64,000 bases of DNA, from assembly GCF_024623785.1 (NCBI RefSeq), contig NZ_JANKBZ010000013.1, positions 225,762 through 289,761 of the forward strand, in the 5' to 3' direction. Positions 45,695-53,959 of this stretch are shown piece by piece. Positions within the stretch are counted from its first letter, which is position 1; the number at the start of each line of letters is the position of its first letter. The position numbers and the translations under genes are program-made. The DNA comes from Archangium lipolyticum (GTDB lineage: Bacteria; Myxococcota; Myxococcia; Myxococcales; Myxococcaceae). The notes below the pieces were generated by a model that saw nothing but the letters and a program-made list of their open reading frames with translations, ran no database searches and was not told where the DNA came from.

Positions 45695-46555
45695 TCAGAT
45701 CCAGCAGGAGGCGTGGTCCCTGGCGAACCGCTCGAAGGAGATGGGCGGACGGCCGAGCACCGTCTCGATGTCGGAGGAGACGGGGGCGCAGAAGCCCTGG
45801 CGGACGAGCCGGTAGAAGCCGATCAACCGCTCGATGCGCTCGGGAGACAGTCCCGAGCGCGCCAGGAGCTGGCGTGCCTCCTCTTCACCGAGGGGGACGT
45901 ACTGGATGGACCTCGCCGCCACTTCGGAGAGGGTGCGCGCCACTTCGGCATGATCGAGGGCCCGTGCGCCGGTGAGGGTGTAGGCCTTGCCGGCGTGGCC
46001 CGGCCCGGTGAGTGCGGCCACGGCCATCGCGGCGATGTCTCGCGCGTCGACGAACGAGAGCTTCGCATCGGCGGCCGGGATGTGGAGCGCACCGGTCGTC
46101 TCGAGGTCCTGGAGCAGCGGGCCTCCGGAGAAGATCTGCATGAAGAAGTTGGGACGCAGGTGGGTGAAGCCGAGCCCGGAGGCCTCCAGGTAGCGCTCCA
46201 CCTTCCTGAGCGCGAAGTCCTCCCGATGCTCCGCGCCCATGGCGGTCAGGTTGACGACGTGGCGGATGCGCTGCCGCTTCATCTCGTCGATGAGCGGAAG
46301 GGCGACACGGTCCGCCTGCTCGTCTCCGGGGCGGGCCATTAGGAACACGCGGTCGGCGCCGTCGAGCGCTGGTGCGAAGGTCTCCGGCCGCTCGAGGTCG
46401 AAGGACACGTATTGCGTCTTGCCGCCGGTGCGTCTCGCGGCGCGGCCCGGCTCCCGGGTCGCGGCCCGCACCTCTTCACCGAGCTGCTCCAACTGCGCCA
46501 CGAGGTGGCCTCCCACCGTCCCCGTGGCTCCGATCACGAGAATCCTGCCTGCCAT
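45695..46555 (-). CDS. NmrA-like NAD(P)-binding SDR-family protein
   Basis: 286 residues, ATG at 46555 with aggagg upstream. Rossmann motif 'ILVIGATGTVGGHLVAQL', then 'VRAATREPGRAA', 'DRVFLMARPG' and 'VVNLTAMGA', with 'TLTGARALDHAEVARTLSE' near the end. This matches the NmrA/YtfG-type atypical SDR group (quinone or redox sensing, or NAD(P)H oxidoreductase). No Tyr-x-x-x-Lys catalytic pair is seen, so a sensor role is possible. A 17-bp dyad identical in layout to that before the TetR gene lies 21 bp upstream, so it is likely under TetR control. Confidence 0.85.
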   Translation of the reverse strand: MAGRILVIGATGTVGGHLVAQLEQLGEEVRAATREPGRAARRTGGKTQYVSFDLERPETFAPALDGADRVFLMARPGDEQADRVALPLIDEMKRQRIRHVVNLTAMGAEHREDFALRKVERYLEASGLGFTHLRPNFFMQIFSGGPLLQDLETTGALHIPAADAKLSFVDARDIAAMAVAALTGPGHAGKAYTLTGARALDHAEVARTLSEVAARSIQYVPLGEEEARQLLARSGLSPERIERLIGFYRLVRQGFCAPVSSDIETVLGRPPISFERFARDHASCWI

Positions 46556-46575
46556 GACTTCCTCCTGGTTGATGC

Positions 46576-46592
46576 GTGAATGACACGTTCAT
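46576..46592. promoter_or_regulatory. TetR operator-like dyad upstream of the SDR gene
   Basis: gtgaa-7 bases-ttcat, matching the gtgaa-7-ttcac dyad upstream of the TetR gene. It sits between the TetR stop and the SDR start. Confidence 0.6.
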
Positions 46593-46614
46593 TTATCGGG
46601 CAAAAAAAAGAGGC

Positions 46615-47229
46615 TCAGCCGAAGAAGCTCTTGAGGCCGGCCAGGTGGTAGCGCGAGTAATCATCGATGGCCTGCCGGATGTCTGCCTCCTCGTGGAAGT
46701 GCGTGAGGATGTCCACCATCATCCCCACGAAGTTCCGGTAGAGCCGGTCGAGATTGAAGCGCATCGTCTTCGTGACCTTGAGCTCCGGGTGGAGGGCGCG
46801 GAAGTGCGCGATGGCCAGCTTCACGAGGGTCGCGACGAGCTCCTCGGAGAAGGTCTCGTACCGGGTTCCCTGGGAGCGGCCGAGCAGGATGACGACGCGT
46901 TGCCGGTTGGCCAGACAGAAGGCGAGCAGTTCCTGGGAGATGCCATGAAAGGGGGCCGTGGGCGCGAGCTCCCGGATGTCCTCGATGCCATCGAGTGACT
47001 TCACACGGCGGCGCACCAGGTCCACGAAGGAGGCGACGAACTCCTCGGTGAGGAGTGCGTGGAACAGGTCCTCCTTGTTCTCGTAGTACCGGTAGATGTT
47101 GCCCGTCGAGATGCGCGCGGCCTTGCCGATCTCCGCCATCGTGGCCTGACGGAATCCCTTGCGCGCGAAGATCTCCAGCGCGGCGGACGCGATGGCTTCC
47201 TGGACCTCGTCCTTGAGCTGCTGGGCCAT
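46615..47229 (-). CDS. TetR-family transcriptional regulator
   Basis: 204 residues. The N-terminal HTH is plain: 'EAIASAALEIFARKGFRQATMAEIGKAARISTGNIYRYYENKEDLFHALL' (quoted as family pattern in parts: 'ALEIFARKGF', 'MAEIGKAARISTGNIYRYY'). The rest is the ligand/dimer domain. It lies upstream of the SDR gene on the same strand, 59 bp away, and divergent from the oxidoreductase at 47385. Matching dyads before itself, and before the SDR gene, point to autoregulation and local control. The ligand is unknown, perhaps a reactive aldehyde or quinone given the neighbours. Confidence 0.92.
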   Translation of the reverse strand: MAQQLKDEVQEAIASAALEIFARKGFRQATMAEIGKAARISTGNIYRYYENKEDLFHALLTEEFVASFVDLVRRRVKSLDGIEDIRELAPTAPFHGISQELLAFCLANRQRVVILLGRSQGTRYETFSEELVATLVKLAIAHFRALHPELKVTKTMRFNLDRLYRNFVGMMVDILTHFHEEADIRQAIDDYSRYHLAGLKSFFG

Positions 47230-47244
47230 GCGTGCTCCCCATCA

Positions 47245-47261
47245 GTGAACAGGCCATTCAC
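47245..47261. promoter_or_regulatory. TetR operator-like dyad upstream of the TetR gene
   Basis: gtgaacaggccattcac: five-base arms gtgaa/ttcac around seven bases, 16 bp before the TetR start and in the TetR-oxidoreductase divergent gap. Confidence 0.65.
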
Positions 47262-47384
47262 GATTGCTGTTCCCTTATGAGCCCTGGGGCCCGCCAGGTC
47301 AAGGGGGAGGAAGGGGGAGCGGCGCCCGGTTGCCCTGGTTGAGCAGCCGCGCACATCTTCCACGCGAACGGAGGCAAGCGTTCC

Positions 47385-48395
47385 ATGAAGGCCTATGAGC
47401 TGAAGAAGGCGGGGAGTGTCGATGGATGGGAGCAGGTGGAGCGGCCCGAGCCGAAACCCGGACCCGGCCAGGCCCTGGTGCGGATCCGGGCGGTGTCCCT
47501 GAACTACCGGGATCTGCTCATCGCGCGGGGAGGCTACCGGATGCCTGTTTCCCTGCCTGTCATCCCCGTATCGGACGGAGCGGGCGAGGTGGTCGCGGTG
47601 GGGCAGGGCGTTACCCGGGTGAAGCCCGGGGATCGCGTGGCGCCGACCTTCTTCCAGACGTGGACGGAGGGGGATGCGACGCCGGAGAAGGTGGGCAAGT
47701 CCCTCGGAGGGAGCGTCGACGGCGTGCTGGCGGAGTACGTCGTGCTGGACGCGGAGGGGCTCGTGCACCTGCCGGAGCACTACTCCTTCGAGGAGGGCGC
47801 CACGTTGCCCTGCGCGGCGGTCACGGCGTGGAACGCGCTGGTGCCCCAGGGCAAGCTCCAGGCCGGTCAGACGGTGCTGGCACTGGGCACGGGCGGCGTC
47901 TCCGTCTTCGCGCTCCAGTTCGCCAAGGCGCTGGGGGCGCGCGTCATCATCACCTCCAGCCATGACGAGAAGCTGGAGCGCGCGAAGGCGCTCGGCGCGG
48001 ATGGCACCGTCAACTACAAGAAACATCCCGACTGGGAGGAGAAGGTCCTGGAGCTGACGGGCGGGCAGGGCGTGGACCACGTCCTCGAGGTGGGGGGCGC
48101 GCAGACGCTCCCGAAGTCCGCCCGCGCCACGCGGCCCGGTGGGCACATCTCCCTGATCGGTCTGTTGAGTGGTGCTCCTGGCAAGCCCGATCCCTCCCTC
48201 GCCGAGCCGAAGAAGCTGCGCATCGAGGGCGTCTTCGTGGGCAGCCGCGTCATGTTCGAGGACATGAACCGGCTCATCACCCAGCACCGGATGAAGCCCG
48301 TCATCGACCGCGCCTTCCCCTTCGAGAAGGCGCGCGACGCCCTGCGCTATCTCGAGGAGGGGGCCCACTTCGGCAAGGTGGTGATCACGCTCTGA
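47385..48395 (+). CDS. zinc-independent MDR-family alcohol dehydrogenase / quinone oxidoreductase
   Basis: 336 residues. GroES-like half with 'GQALVRIRAVSLNYRDLLIARG', 'VIPVSDGAGEVVAVGQGV' and 'GDRVAP'; Rossmann half with 'TVLALGTGGVSVFALQFAKALGARVI', 'AKALGADGTVNY' and 'GVDHVLEVGG'. The classical catalytic zinc Cys is replaced (SLNYRDLL in place of CxxD), and the four structural-zinc cysteines are absent, so a NAD(P)H quinone or enone reductase is likely. Divergent from the TetR gene over 155 bp containing its dyad; co-regulation is probable. A small hairpin follows the stop. Confidence 0.88.
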   Translation: MKAYELKKAGSVDGWEQVERPEPKPGPGQALVRIRAVSLNYRDLLIARGGYRMPVSLPVIPVSDGAGEVVAVGQGVTRVKPGDRVAPTFFQTWTEGDATPEKVGKSLGGSVDGVLAEYVVLDAEGLVHLPEHYSFEEGATLPCAAVTAWNALVPQGKLQAGQTVLALGTGGVSVFALQFAKALGARVIITSSHDEKLERAKALGADGTVNYKKHPDWEEKVLELTGGQGVDHVLEVGGAQTLPKSARATRPGGHISLIGLLSGAPGKPDPSLAEPKKLRIEGVFVGSRVMFEDMNRLITQHRMKPVIDRAFPFEKARDALRYLEEGAHFGKVVITL

Positions 48396-48414
48396 GGGCC
48401 GGTCTTCCGGCCTC
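48394..48414 (+). terminator. weak terminator-like hairpin after the oxidoreductase
   Basis: gaggGccgg / ccggcctc with one bulged G and a four-base loop, starting in the stop codon. No T run. Confidence 0.35.
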
Positions 48415-48445
48415 GGACACGTCACAAGTGGCTTGACGCTGGGTG

Positions 48446-48471
48446 ATGGGGGCGCTCGGATGCGCCCCCAT
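48446..48471 (+). other. inverted repeat across the M14 peptidase start
   Basis: atgggggcgc and gcgcccccat are perfect 10-bp arms separated by six bases. The second arm includes the first bases of the ATG at 48470. In mRNA this would hide the start codon. Confidence 0.5.
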
Positions 48472-50128
48472 GACCGAGCTGCTCACCCGCGCCGAGGCCT
48501 CGAACTACAAGGAAACCTCCCGTCACGCCGACGTGCTCGCCTTCATCGACGAGCTCTGCCGCCGCACGAAGCTCGCCAGACGTGTGGAGTTCGGCACGAG
48601 CGGCGAGGGACAGCCCATGGTGGCGCTCGTCGTGAGCGACCGGGGCTGCTTCACGCCCGAGCTCGCGCGCAAGCAGAAGAAGGTCGTGGTGATGGTGGAG
48701 GCCAACATCCACGCCGGCGAGGTCGAGGGCAAGGAGTCCGTGCTCGCGCTCGCGCGAGATCTGACGCTCACGAAGCTCGGGCAGAAGCTGCTCGACAAGC
48801 TGTGCCTCGTGCTCATCCCGAACTTCAATCCGGATGGCAACGACCGCATCAGCCCGAACAACCGCAAGCTCAACCTGAAGGAGCTCGAGGGGCAGGTGAA
48901 CCCCGAGGGCGGCGTGGGCACGCGCTACACGGGCGAGGGGTGGAATCTCAATCGGGACAACATGAAGCAGGAGGCGCCGGAGACGCGCTGCCTCGCGAAG
49001 CTTCATCAGACGTGGTGGCCGCACGTCTTCATCGATTGCCACACCACCGATGGAAGCATTCACGCCTTCGATCTCACCTTCGACACGTCGCACTCGAACG
49101 AGCCGCTCTTCTCGGAGCTGCGCACGTTCAACCGCGTGATGCTCGAGCGCGTGGCGAAGGCGGTGAAGACGCGCCATGACTTCGACAGCTTCTGGTATGG
49201 CAACTACAAGGTCGAGGGCGATCCCCTCTCCGGTTGGCACACCTATCCGGCGCTCCCGCGCTTCGGCAGCCACTACCGCGGGTTGCTCGGCCGGATCGAC
49301 GTGCTGCTCGAGACCTACAGCTACATCGACTTCCCGCGCCGCTGCGCGGTGATGCGGGCGTGGTTGCTCGAGCTGTTCCGCGACGCCGCCAAGAACGCCA
49401 CTGCCTATCTCGCCATCACCCAGGCCGAGGAGGAGCGCATCATCGCTCGCGGCAGGTCGCCCGATGTGCAGGCGCTCGTGGGCATCAACTACGGAGTGGC
49501 CACGCGCGACGACAAGGGCGCGCTCGTGTTCGAGTACCCCGCCTACGCGAAGCCGGACGACGTCGCCCACATCCTGGCCTTCGACGAGGCGAGCATCGCC
49601 GCGCGGCGCTACCCGGGAAAGCGCCAGCGCCAGTATCTCTGCTCGCACTACCGGACGTTCGTGCCCACGCAGGCGGTGAGCACGCCGGAGGCGTATCTCG
49701 TGCCGGAGGCGCTCGCCTCGCGTCTGGAAGGGCACGGCATCCGCTTCGAGCGGCTTCAGGCGCCGCGGCGCTTCACGGTCGACAGCTACCACGTGGCCCG
49801 GCGCGAGGAGACGTTCAGCCCCGACGTGGCCGCGAACGTGCCGCCGCCCGGCCAGGCGGAGGTGCCGCTCAGCCAGAAGCCCAAGCCCGTGCGCTTCGAG
49901 ACCGTGCTCACCGTGGCGCCCGAGCGGTCCACGCGCGAGTTCCCCGCGGGAACCCTGTACGTCCCCACGGCGCAGCGCGCCGGAACGTTGGCCGTGTATC
50001 TGCTCGAGCCGCATTCCGATGATGGCTTCTGCCGCTGGCAGTTCCTCGACGGGATGATCTCGGTGGGTGAGCTCTACCCGGTCCACCGCGTGGTGGCCGC
50101 GGCCAGCGCTCCGAAGAAGGCCGAGTGA
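48470..50128 (+). CDS. M14-family zinc carboxypeptidase-like protein
   Basis: 552 residues from ATG 48470; GTG 48443 and ATG 48446 are also in frame and no start has a good ribosome site. Zinc ligands His and Glu are in 'EANIHAGEVEGKES', the third His in 'VFIDCHTTDGS', and the catalytic Glu in 'DVLLETYSYIDFP'. 'NFNPDGNDR' and 'WNLNRD' are further M14 features. No signal peptide, so it is cytosolic. The C-terminal 200 residues are an extra domain of beta type. Peptide or N-acyl-amino-acid substrates are possible. It is not obviously linked to its neighbours. Confidence 0.85.
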   Translation: MTELLTRAEASNYKETSRHADVLAFIDELCRRTKLARRVEFGTSGEGQPMVALVVSDRGCFTPELARKQKKVVVMVEANIHAGEVEGKESVLALARDLTLTKLGQKLLDKLCLVLIPNFNPDGNDRISPNNRKLNLKELEGQVNPEGGVGTRYTGEGWNLNRDNMKQEAPETRCLAKLHQTWWPHVFIDCHTTDGSIHAFDLTFDTSHSNEPLFSELRTFNRVMLERVAKAVKTRHDFDSFWYGNYKVEGDPLSGWHTYPALPRFGSHYRGLLGRIDVLLETYSYIDFPRRCAVMRAWLLELFRDAAKNATAYLAITQAEEERIIARGRSPDVQALVGINYGVATRDDKGALVFEYPAYAKPDDVAHILAFDEASIAARRYPGKRQRQYLCSHYRTFVPTQAVSTPEAYLVPEALASRLEGHGIRFERLQAPRRFTVDSYHVARREETFSPDVAANVPPPGQAEVPLSQKPKPVRFETVLTVAPERSTREFPAGTLYVPTAQRAGTLAVYLLEPHSDDGFCRWQFLDGMISVGELYPVHRVVAAASAPKKAE

Positions 50129-50205
50129 CGGGCGGTTGACAGCGCCTGACGAGGCGAGCGGCCGAGGGTCGAGGGTATCTGTGGTACACTGCGAGTGAAA
50201 CCACC

Positions 50206-51432
50206 ATGACCCCTGACACTTCGACCGCTCCCTCCTATGACCTGTGGGCTCCGCAGGTCCGTGCCAATCCCTTTCCGCTCTACAAGCACCTGCGTGAGAA
50301 GGATCCGGTGGCCCGGGTCATGGATCCCCACCGGCAGATGCCCTTCTGGCTCCTGACGCGGTACCAGGATGTGGTCGAGACGGCCAAGGATGCCCGTCTC
50401 ACCAACGACGTCGAGAAGCTGCCCGAGGAGCTCCGCAAGAAGTTCCGGGGTGGGGGCTCCCAGACGCTCAACCGGCACCTGTTGGTGATGGATCCGCCGG
50501 ACCACACCCGGGTCCGTTCGCTGGCGACCCAGGCCTTCACCCCTCGCCGGATCGAAGCGCTGCGTCCGCGCATCACCGCGTTGTGCGCCGAGCTGCTGGA
50601 GGCCATGCGGGCCCGTGGCTCCGCGGACTTCGTCGAGGCGTTCGCCTTCCCGTTGCCCATCACCGTCATCTCCGAGCTGCTGGGCGTCCCGTTGGAGGAC
50701 CGGGCCCAGTTCCGCACCTGGATCGAGGTGTTCTTCACCCCTCCCGCGCAGGGGGGAATGGAGCGGATCCGCGAGTCGCTCGATCGACTGTTGGCTTATC
50801 TGGAGGGCTTCATCGAGTTGCGCCGGCGGCAGCCCCAGGAGGACCTGGTCACCGCCCTGCTGGCGGTGGAGGAGCAGGGGGACCGGCTCAGCACCCGGGA
50901 GCTGCTGAGCATGGTCTACCTGCTGCTCGTCGCCGGTCACGAGACGACGGTGCATGTGCTGAGCAACGGGACACTGGAGCTGCTGCGCCACCCGGATCAG
51001 CTCCAGATGCTGCGCGAGGATCCTTCCCTCATCCCCTCGGCGGTGGAGGAGCTGCTGCGCTTCTGCGGCCCGGTGGAGCTGACCATGGCGCGCTTCGCCC
51101 TGGAGGACTTCGAGCTGTGTGGCCAGCCCATCAAGGCTCACGACGCGGTGCGGATGAACATCCTGGCCGCCAATCACGACGCCGAGCAGTTCCCCGACCC
51201 GGAGCGGCTGGACGTGAAGCGCTCGCCCAACAAGCACCTGGCCTTCGGTCAGGGGATCCACTTCTGCCTGGGCTCGAACCTGGCCCGGTTGGAGGCGACC
51301 CTTGCCTTCGAGGTGATCATCGAGCGGCTCCCGCACCTGCGGCTGGCGGTGCCACCCGAGCAGCTCCAGTGGCGCTCGAGCGCCCAGGTGCGAGGCTTGT
51401 TGCGTCTGCCCTTGTCCTTCGATACCCCGTGA
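50206..51432 (+). CDS. cytochrome P450
   Basis: 408 residues, typical of soluble bacterial P450s. I-helix 'LLLVAGHETTVHVLSNG', ExxR in 'AVEELLRFCGP', and the heme-thiolate loop 'FGQGIHFCLGSNLARLE' with the Cys ligand are all intact. 'HLLVMDPPDHTRVRSLATQAFTPRR' is the usual C-helix region. It needs an external ferredoxin or reductase, none of which is encoded here. Substrate unknown (CYP107-like by eye). The downstream dehydratase starts four bp later, so the two genes form an operon. Confidence 0.93.
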   Translation: MTPDTSTAPSYDLWAPQVRANPFPLYKHLREKDPVARVMDPHRQMPFWLLTRYQDVVETAKDARLTNDVEKLPEELRKKFRGGGSQTLNRHLLVMDPPDHTRVRSLATQAFTPRRIEALRPRITALCAELLEAMRARGSADFVEAFAFPLPITVISELLGVPLEDRAQFRTWIEVFFTPPAQGGMERIRESLDRLLAYLEGFIELRRRQPQEDLVTALLAVEEQGDRLSTRELLSMVYLLLVAGHETTVHVLSNGTLELLRHPDQLQMLREDPSLIPSAVEELLRFCGPVELTMARFALEDFELCGQPIKAHDAVRMNILAANHDAEQFPDPERLDVKRSPNKHLAFGQGIHFCLGSNLARLEATLAFEVIIERLPHLRLAVPPEQLQWRSSAQVRGLLRLPLSFDTP

Positions 51433-51435
51433 GCC

Positions 51436-52383
51436 GTGACCCTTCCTCTTTCGCGTGAAGACATCCGCGCCGCCCACGAGCGCATCCGTCCCTATATTCG
51501 CCGTACGCCCGTCTGGAGTCTGCCGAGGGGAACGCTGGGCCATGACGGCCCGGTGAGCCTGAAGCTCGAGTTCCTCCAGCACGCGGGCTCGTTCAAGTCG
51601 CGCGGAGCCTTCAATACCTTGCTGAAGCAGCCGATTCCGAAGGCGGGCGTCGCCGCGGCCTCGGGAGGCAACCACGGTGCGGCGGTCGCCTACGCGGCGA
51701 AGCAGCTTGGCATTCCGGCCCGTATCTTCGTGCCGGAGATCTCGAGCCCCGCGAAGGTCGAGGTCATCCGCCGCCTCGGTGCCGAGGTCGTCATCGGGGG
51801 GCAGCGCTACGCCGATGCGCTCGGGTCCTGTGGCACGTACATCGCCGAGACGGGCGCGCTGTCCGTCCACGCCTATGACGCGCTGTCCACCATCGAGGGC
51901 CAGGGGACCGTGGCCCTGGAATGGGAAGAGGATGGACAGGGGCTGGATACGGTCCTCGTGGCCGTCGGTGGGGGAGGATTGATCTCCGGCATCGCGAGCT
52001 GGTGGGCGGGGCGAGGCGTCAAGGTCGTCGGCGTCGAGCCCGAGGGCTCGCGGGCCCTGCATGCGTCACTCGAAGCGGGGCGTCCCGTGGACGTGACGGT
52101 CGAGTCGATCGCGGCGGATTCGCTCGGCGCACGCAACACGGGTGAGCTCGTGTTTTCCATTGCCCGTGCCGCGGTCGACCATGTCGCGCTCGTGACGGAT
52201 GCGGCGATCCGCGAGGCGCAACGGACGCTCTGGCGGGACTGGCGCATCGCCTCGGAGCCAGGTGGCGCGGCGGCACTCGCCGCCCTGAGCTCCGGGGCGT
52301 ACCGTCCACGGCCGGGCGAGCGGGTCGGTGTGCTCCTCTGCGGGGCCAACGTGGAGCTGAGCAAGCTCGCGGAGATCATCTGA
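51436..52383 (+). CDS. PLP-dependent threonine/serine dehydratase family protein
   Basis: 315 residues, GTG start three bases after the P450 stop. The PLP Lys is in 'HAGSFKSRGAFN'. 'ASGGNHGAAVAYAAKQLG' binds the substrate carboxylate. The phosphate-binding loop is 'VAVGGGGLISGIASWW'. 'LLCGANVE' closes the fold. Members deaminate threonine or serine, or racemise amino acids. It is shorter than biosynthetic IlvA and has no ACT domain, so feedback control is not expected. Cotranscription with the P450 is likely but no joint pathway can be named. Confidence 0.9.
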   Translation: MTLPLSREDIRAAHERIRPYIRRTPVWSLPRGTLGHDGPVSLKLEFLQHAGSFKSRGAFNTLLKQPIPKAGVAAASGGNHGAAVAYAAKQLGIPARIFVPEISSPAKVEVIRRLGAEVVIGGQRYADALGSCGTYIAETGALSVHAYDALSTIEGQGTVALEWEEDGQGLDTVLVAVGGGGLISGIASWWAGRGVKVVGVEPEGSRALHASLEAGRPVDVTVESIAADSLGARNTGELVFSIARAAVDHVALVTDAAIREAQRTLWRDWRIASEPGGAAALAALSSGAYRPRPGERVGVLLCGANVELSKLAEII

Positions 52384-52391
52384 TCCCGGCG

Positions 52392-53660
52392 CTACCGCTC
52401 CGCACCCGCCGCCTGCGCGGGCAGTACCCAGCGCACTCCCAGGAGGCCGAAGTCCCGCACCAGTAGCTCCACCGTCTGGCCATAGTGTTCCTCCACCCAT
52501 TGGCGGAAGTAGAGGTCCGGCACGGCGAGCATCAGGTGCCCGTCCCGCACGTCCAGGGGCCGGGCGCGGGTGAGCCAGGTGAGGGCGTAGTGCTTTCCCT
52601 GGTCATGCAGCCGGGTGAGGCACTCCTGCCACGTGCGGCCCGCCTCGGTGGTCACGTCCACGGACGGCGGCCCGGACTCCTCGGCTGGCTCTGACTGCTG
52701 GGGCGGGATGTAGCGCACCCAGACCTTCGGAGAGCAGAAGGCCAGAGCGGTACATACGGGCTGACGGGAGCGGCCCCAGTCGGACTTGAGGTAGCCGCGG
52801 CATGCCGCCAGAAGGCGTTCCTCGTCACCGCCCACCTTCGACAAGGCCTTCGCGTACCAGTCCGCCCACCCCGCGGGCATGTCCTCGCGAGGCACGCCCC
52901 GGAAGGCCTTGGAGCGCTCGTCCTGGAAGGACTCGAAGAAGGCCGCTGCCTGCTGGGCCGGAGTGTCCTGGGGCTCCGGGGCGGTGGTCGCGGTGAGCGG
53001 GTGCCGCTCCTCGGGAGGGGGCGTGACGGGCACGAGGTGCGTGCCAGGGAGGGAAAGCTGGACGGGGGTGACGTCCGCGGACACGTCCTCGTCCGGGAGC
53101 AGGGGAACGGGTGCGAGCCGTCCCGCGGACACCGAGCTCTCTGCTCCTGCAGCAGTAGAAAGAGTCTTCTTCTCACTCTCTTTCTCTCTTCTCTTTCTAG
53201 CGGAGGATGTCCCTGGCGCGTCCGCGGGACGTCCGGCGGACGCCGTCGAGGCCTTGTTGGCGCGCTCCCGGCGTTTGCGCTCGGCCTCCTTCCTCCTCTT
53301 TTCGAGGACTTGCACGTAGCGGTCGCAGAGGGTGAGCCGGACGCTGTCGTCCTCACGCACCAGGATTCCCGCGCGCAGCAGCGCGTTCCAGAAGGCCCCG
53401 GGTGTGCCCGTCCACCGGACCGCGCTCTCCACCGCCTCGCGCCACACGTCCTCGTCCGCGGACGCGTCCGGTGCATGTCCGGCGGACGCGGCGAAGGGCT
53501 CGAAGCGTCCGGAGGGCAGGGCCTGCACCGCCCAGATCTGCAGCTCCACCATGGCGCCCAGGAAGGCCCGCCGCTCCATCCCCAGGGTGCGCGCGGCACA
53601 CACCACGGCGAGGCTCATCGGGAAGCCCACGTCCACCTGTACCCAGTCCAACCCGGCCAT
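52392..53660 (-). CDS. protein with a C-terminal DnaA-N-like domain (replication or phage-related, uncertain)
   Basis: 422 residues, ATG at 53660 preceded by ggaggcggtg. N-terminus (about 1-115) 'LDWVQVDVGFPMSLAVVCAARTLG' and 'AFWNALLRAGILVREDDSVRL' resembles a winged-helix, replisome-organiser type domain. A Lys/Arg/Glu patch (about 118-160) is coded by unusually AT-rich AGA/AAG codons. A Pro-rich middle follows. The C-terminal part (about 335-410), 'TWQECLTRLHDQGKHYALTW' and 'LMLAVPDLYFRQWVEEHY', follows the pattern of the DnaA N-terminal domain. No ATPase is present, so it is not DnaA. Possibly a phage-derived replication protein. A small open frame (53662-53796) lies one base upstream. 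Confidence 0.6.
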   Translation of the reverse strand: MAGLDWVQVDVGFPMSLAVVCAARTLGMERRAFLGAMVELQIWAVQALPSGRFEPFAASAGHAPDASADEDVWREAVESAVRWTGTPGAFWNALLRAGILVREDDSVRLTLCDRYVQVLEKRRKEAERKRRERANKASTASAGRPADAPGTSSARKRREKESEKKTLSTAAGAESSVSAGRLAPVPLLPDEDVSADVTPVQLSLPGTHLVPVTPPPEERHPLTATTAPEPQDTPAQQAAAFFESFQDERSKAFRGVPREDMPAGWADWYAKALSKVGGDEERLLAACRGYLKSDWGRSRQPVCTALAFCSPKVWVRYIPPQQSEPAEESGPPSVDVTTEAGRTWQECLTRLHDQGKHYALTWLTRARPLDVRDGHLMLAVPDLYFRQWVEEHYGQTVELLVRDFGLLGVRWVLPAQAAGAER

Positions 53661-53661
53661 C

Positions 53662-53796
53662 TCACCGCCTCCCCTGGGCCAGGCGCGTGGCACGCCAGGC
53701 CCCCACCATCGTGCGGACAGAGCCCCACACCGGCGCGGTGAGCGCCTGGGTGTTGGAAGTCTTGGGGTGATCCACGAGCGCGATCTGTGTCGCCAC
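53662..53796 (-). CDS. possible 44-residue protein upstream of the DnaA-N-like gene
   Basis: A GTG-initiated frame, 44 codons, ends one base before the ATG of the DnaA-N-like gene (tga-g-atg), an arrangement typical of coupled genes. The product 'VATQIALVDHPKTSNTQALT...' has no recognised domain. Start and reality are unsure: the ribosome site is poor. The rest of 53797-53959 shows nothing. Confidence 0.3.
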   Translation of the reverse strand: MATQIALVDHPKTSNTQALTAPVWGSVRTMVGAWRATRLAQGRR

Positions 53797-53959
53797 TCCC
53801 GAAGCGTCTACCCCCGATCACTTCGGCCCGGCGGGCTTCGGTTCCCGGCGGACGTCCGGAGCCGGAATACCGGTGCTCCATGCGGTTTTCGCTACAGGGT
53901 TCAACAGGCCTGTAGCGGCCTGTGCCGCTGGATCGACCGGCGCTCGTGGCTCGGGCAGC

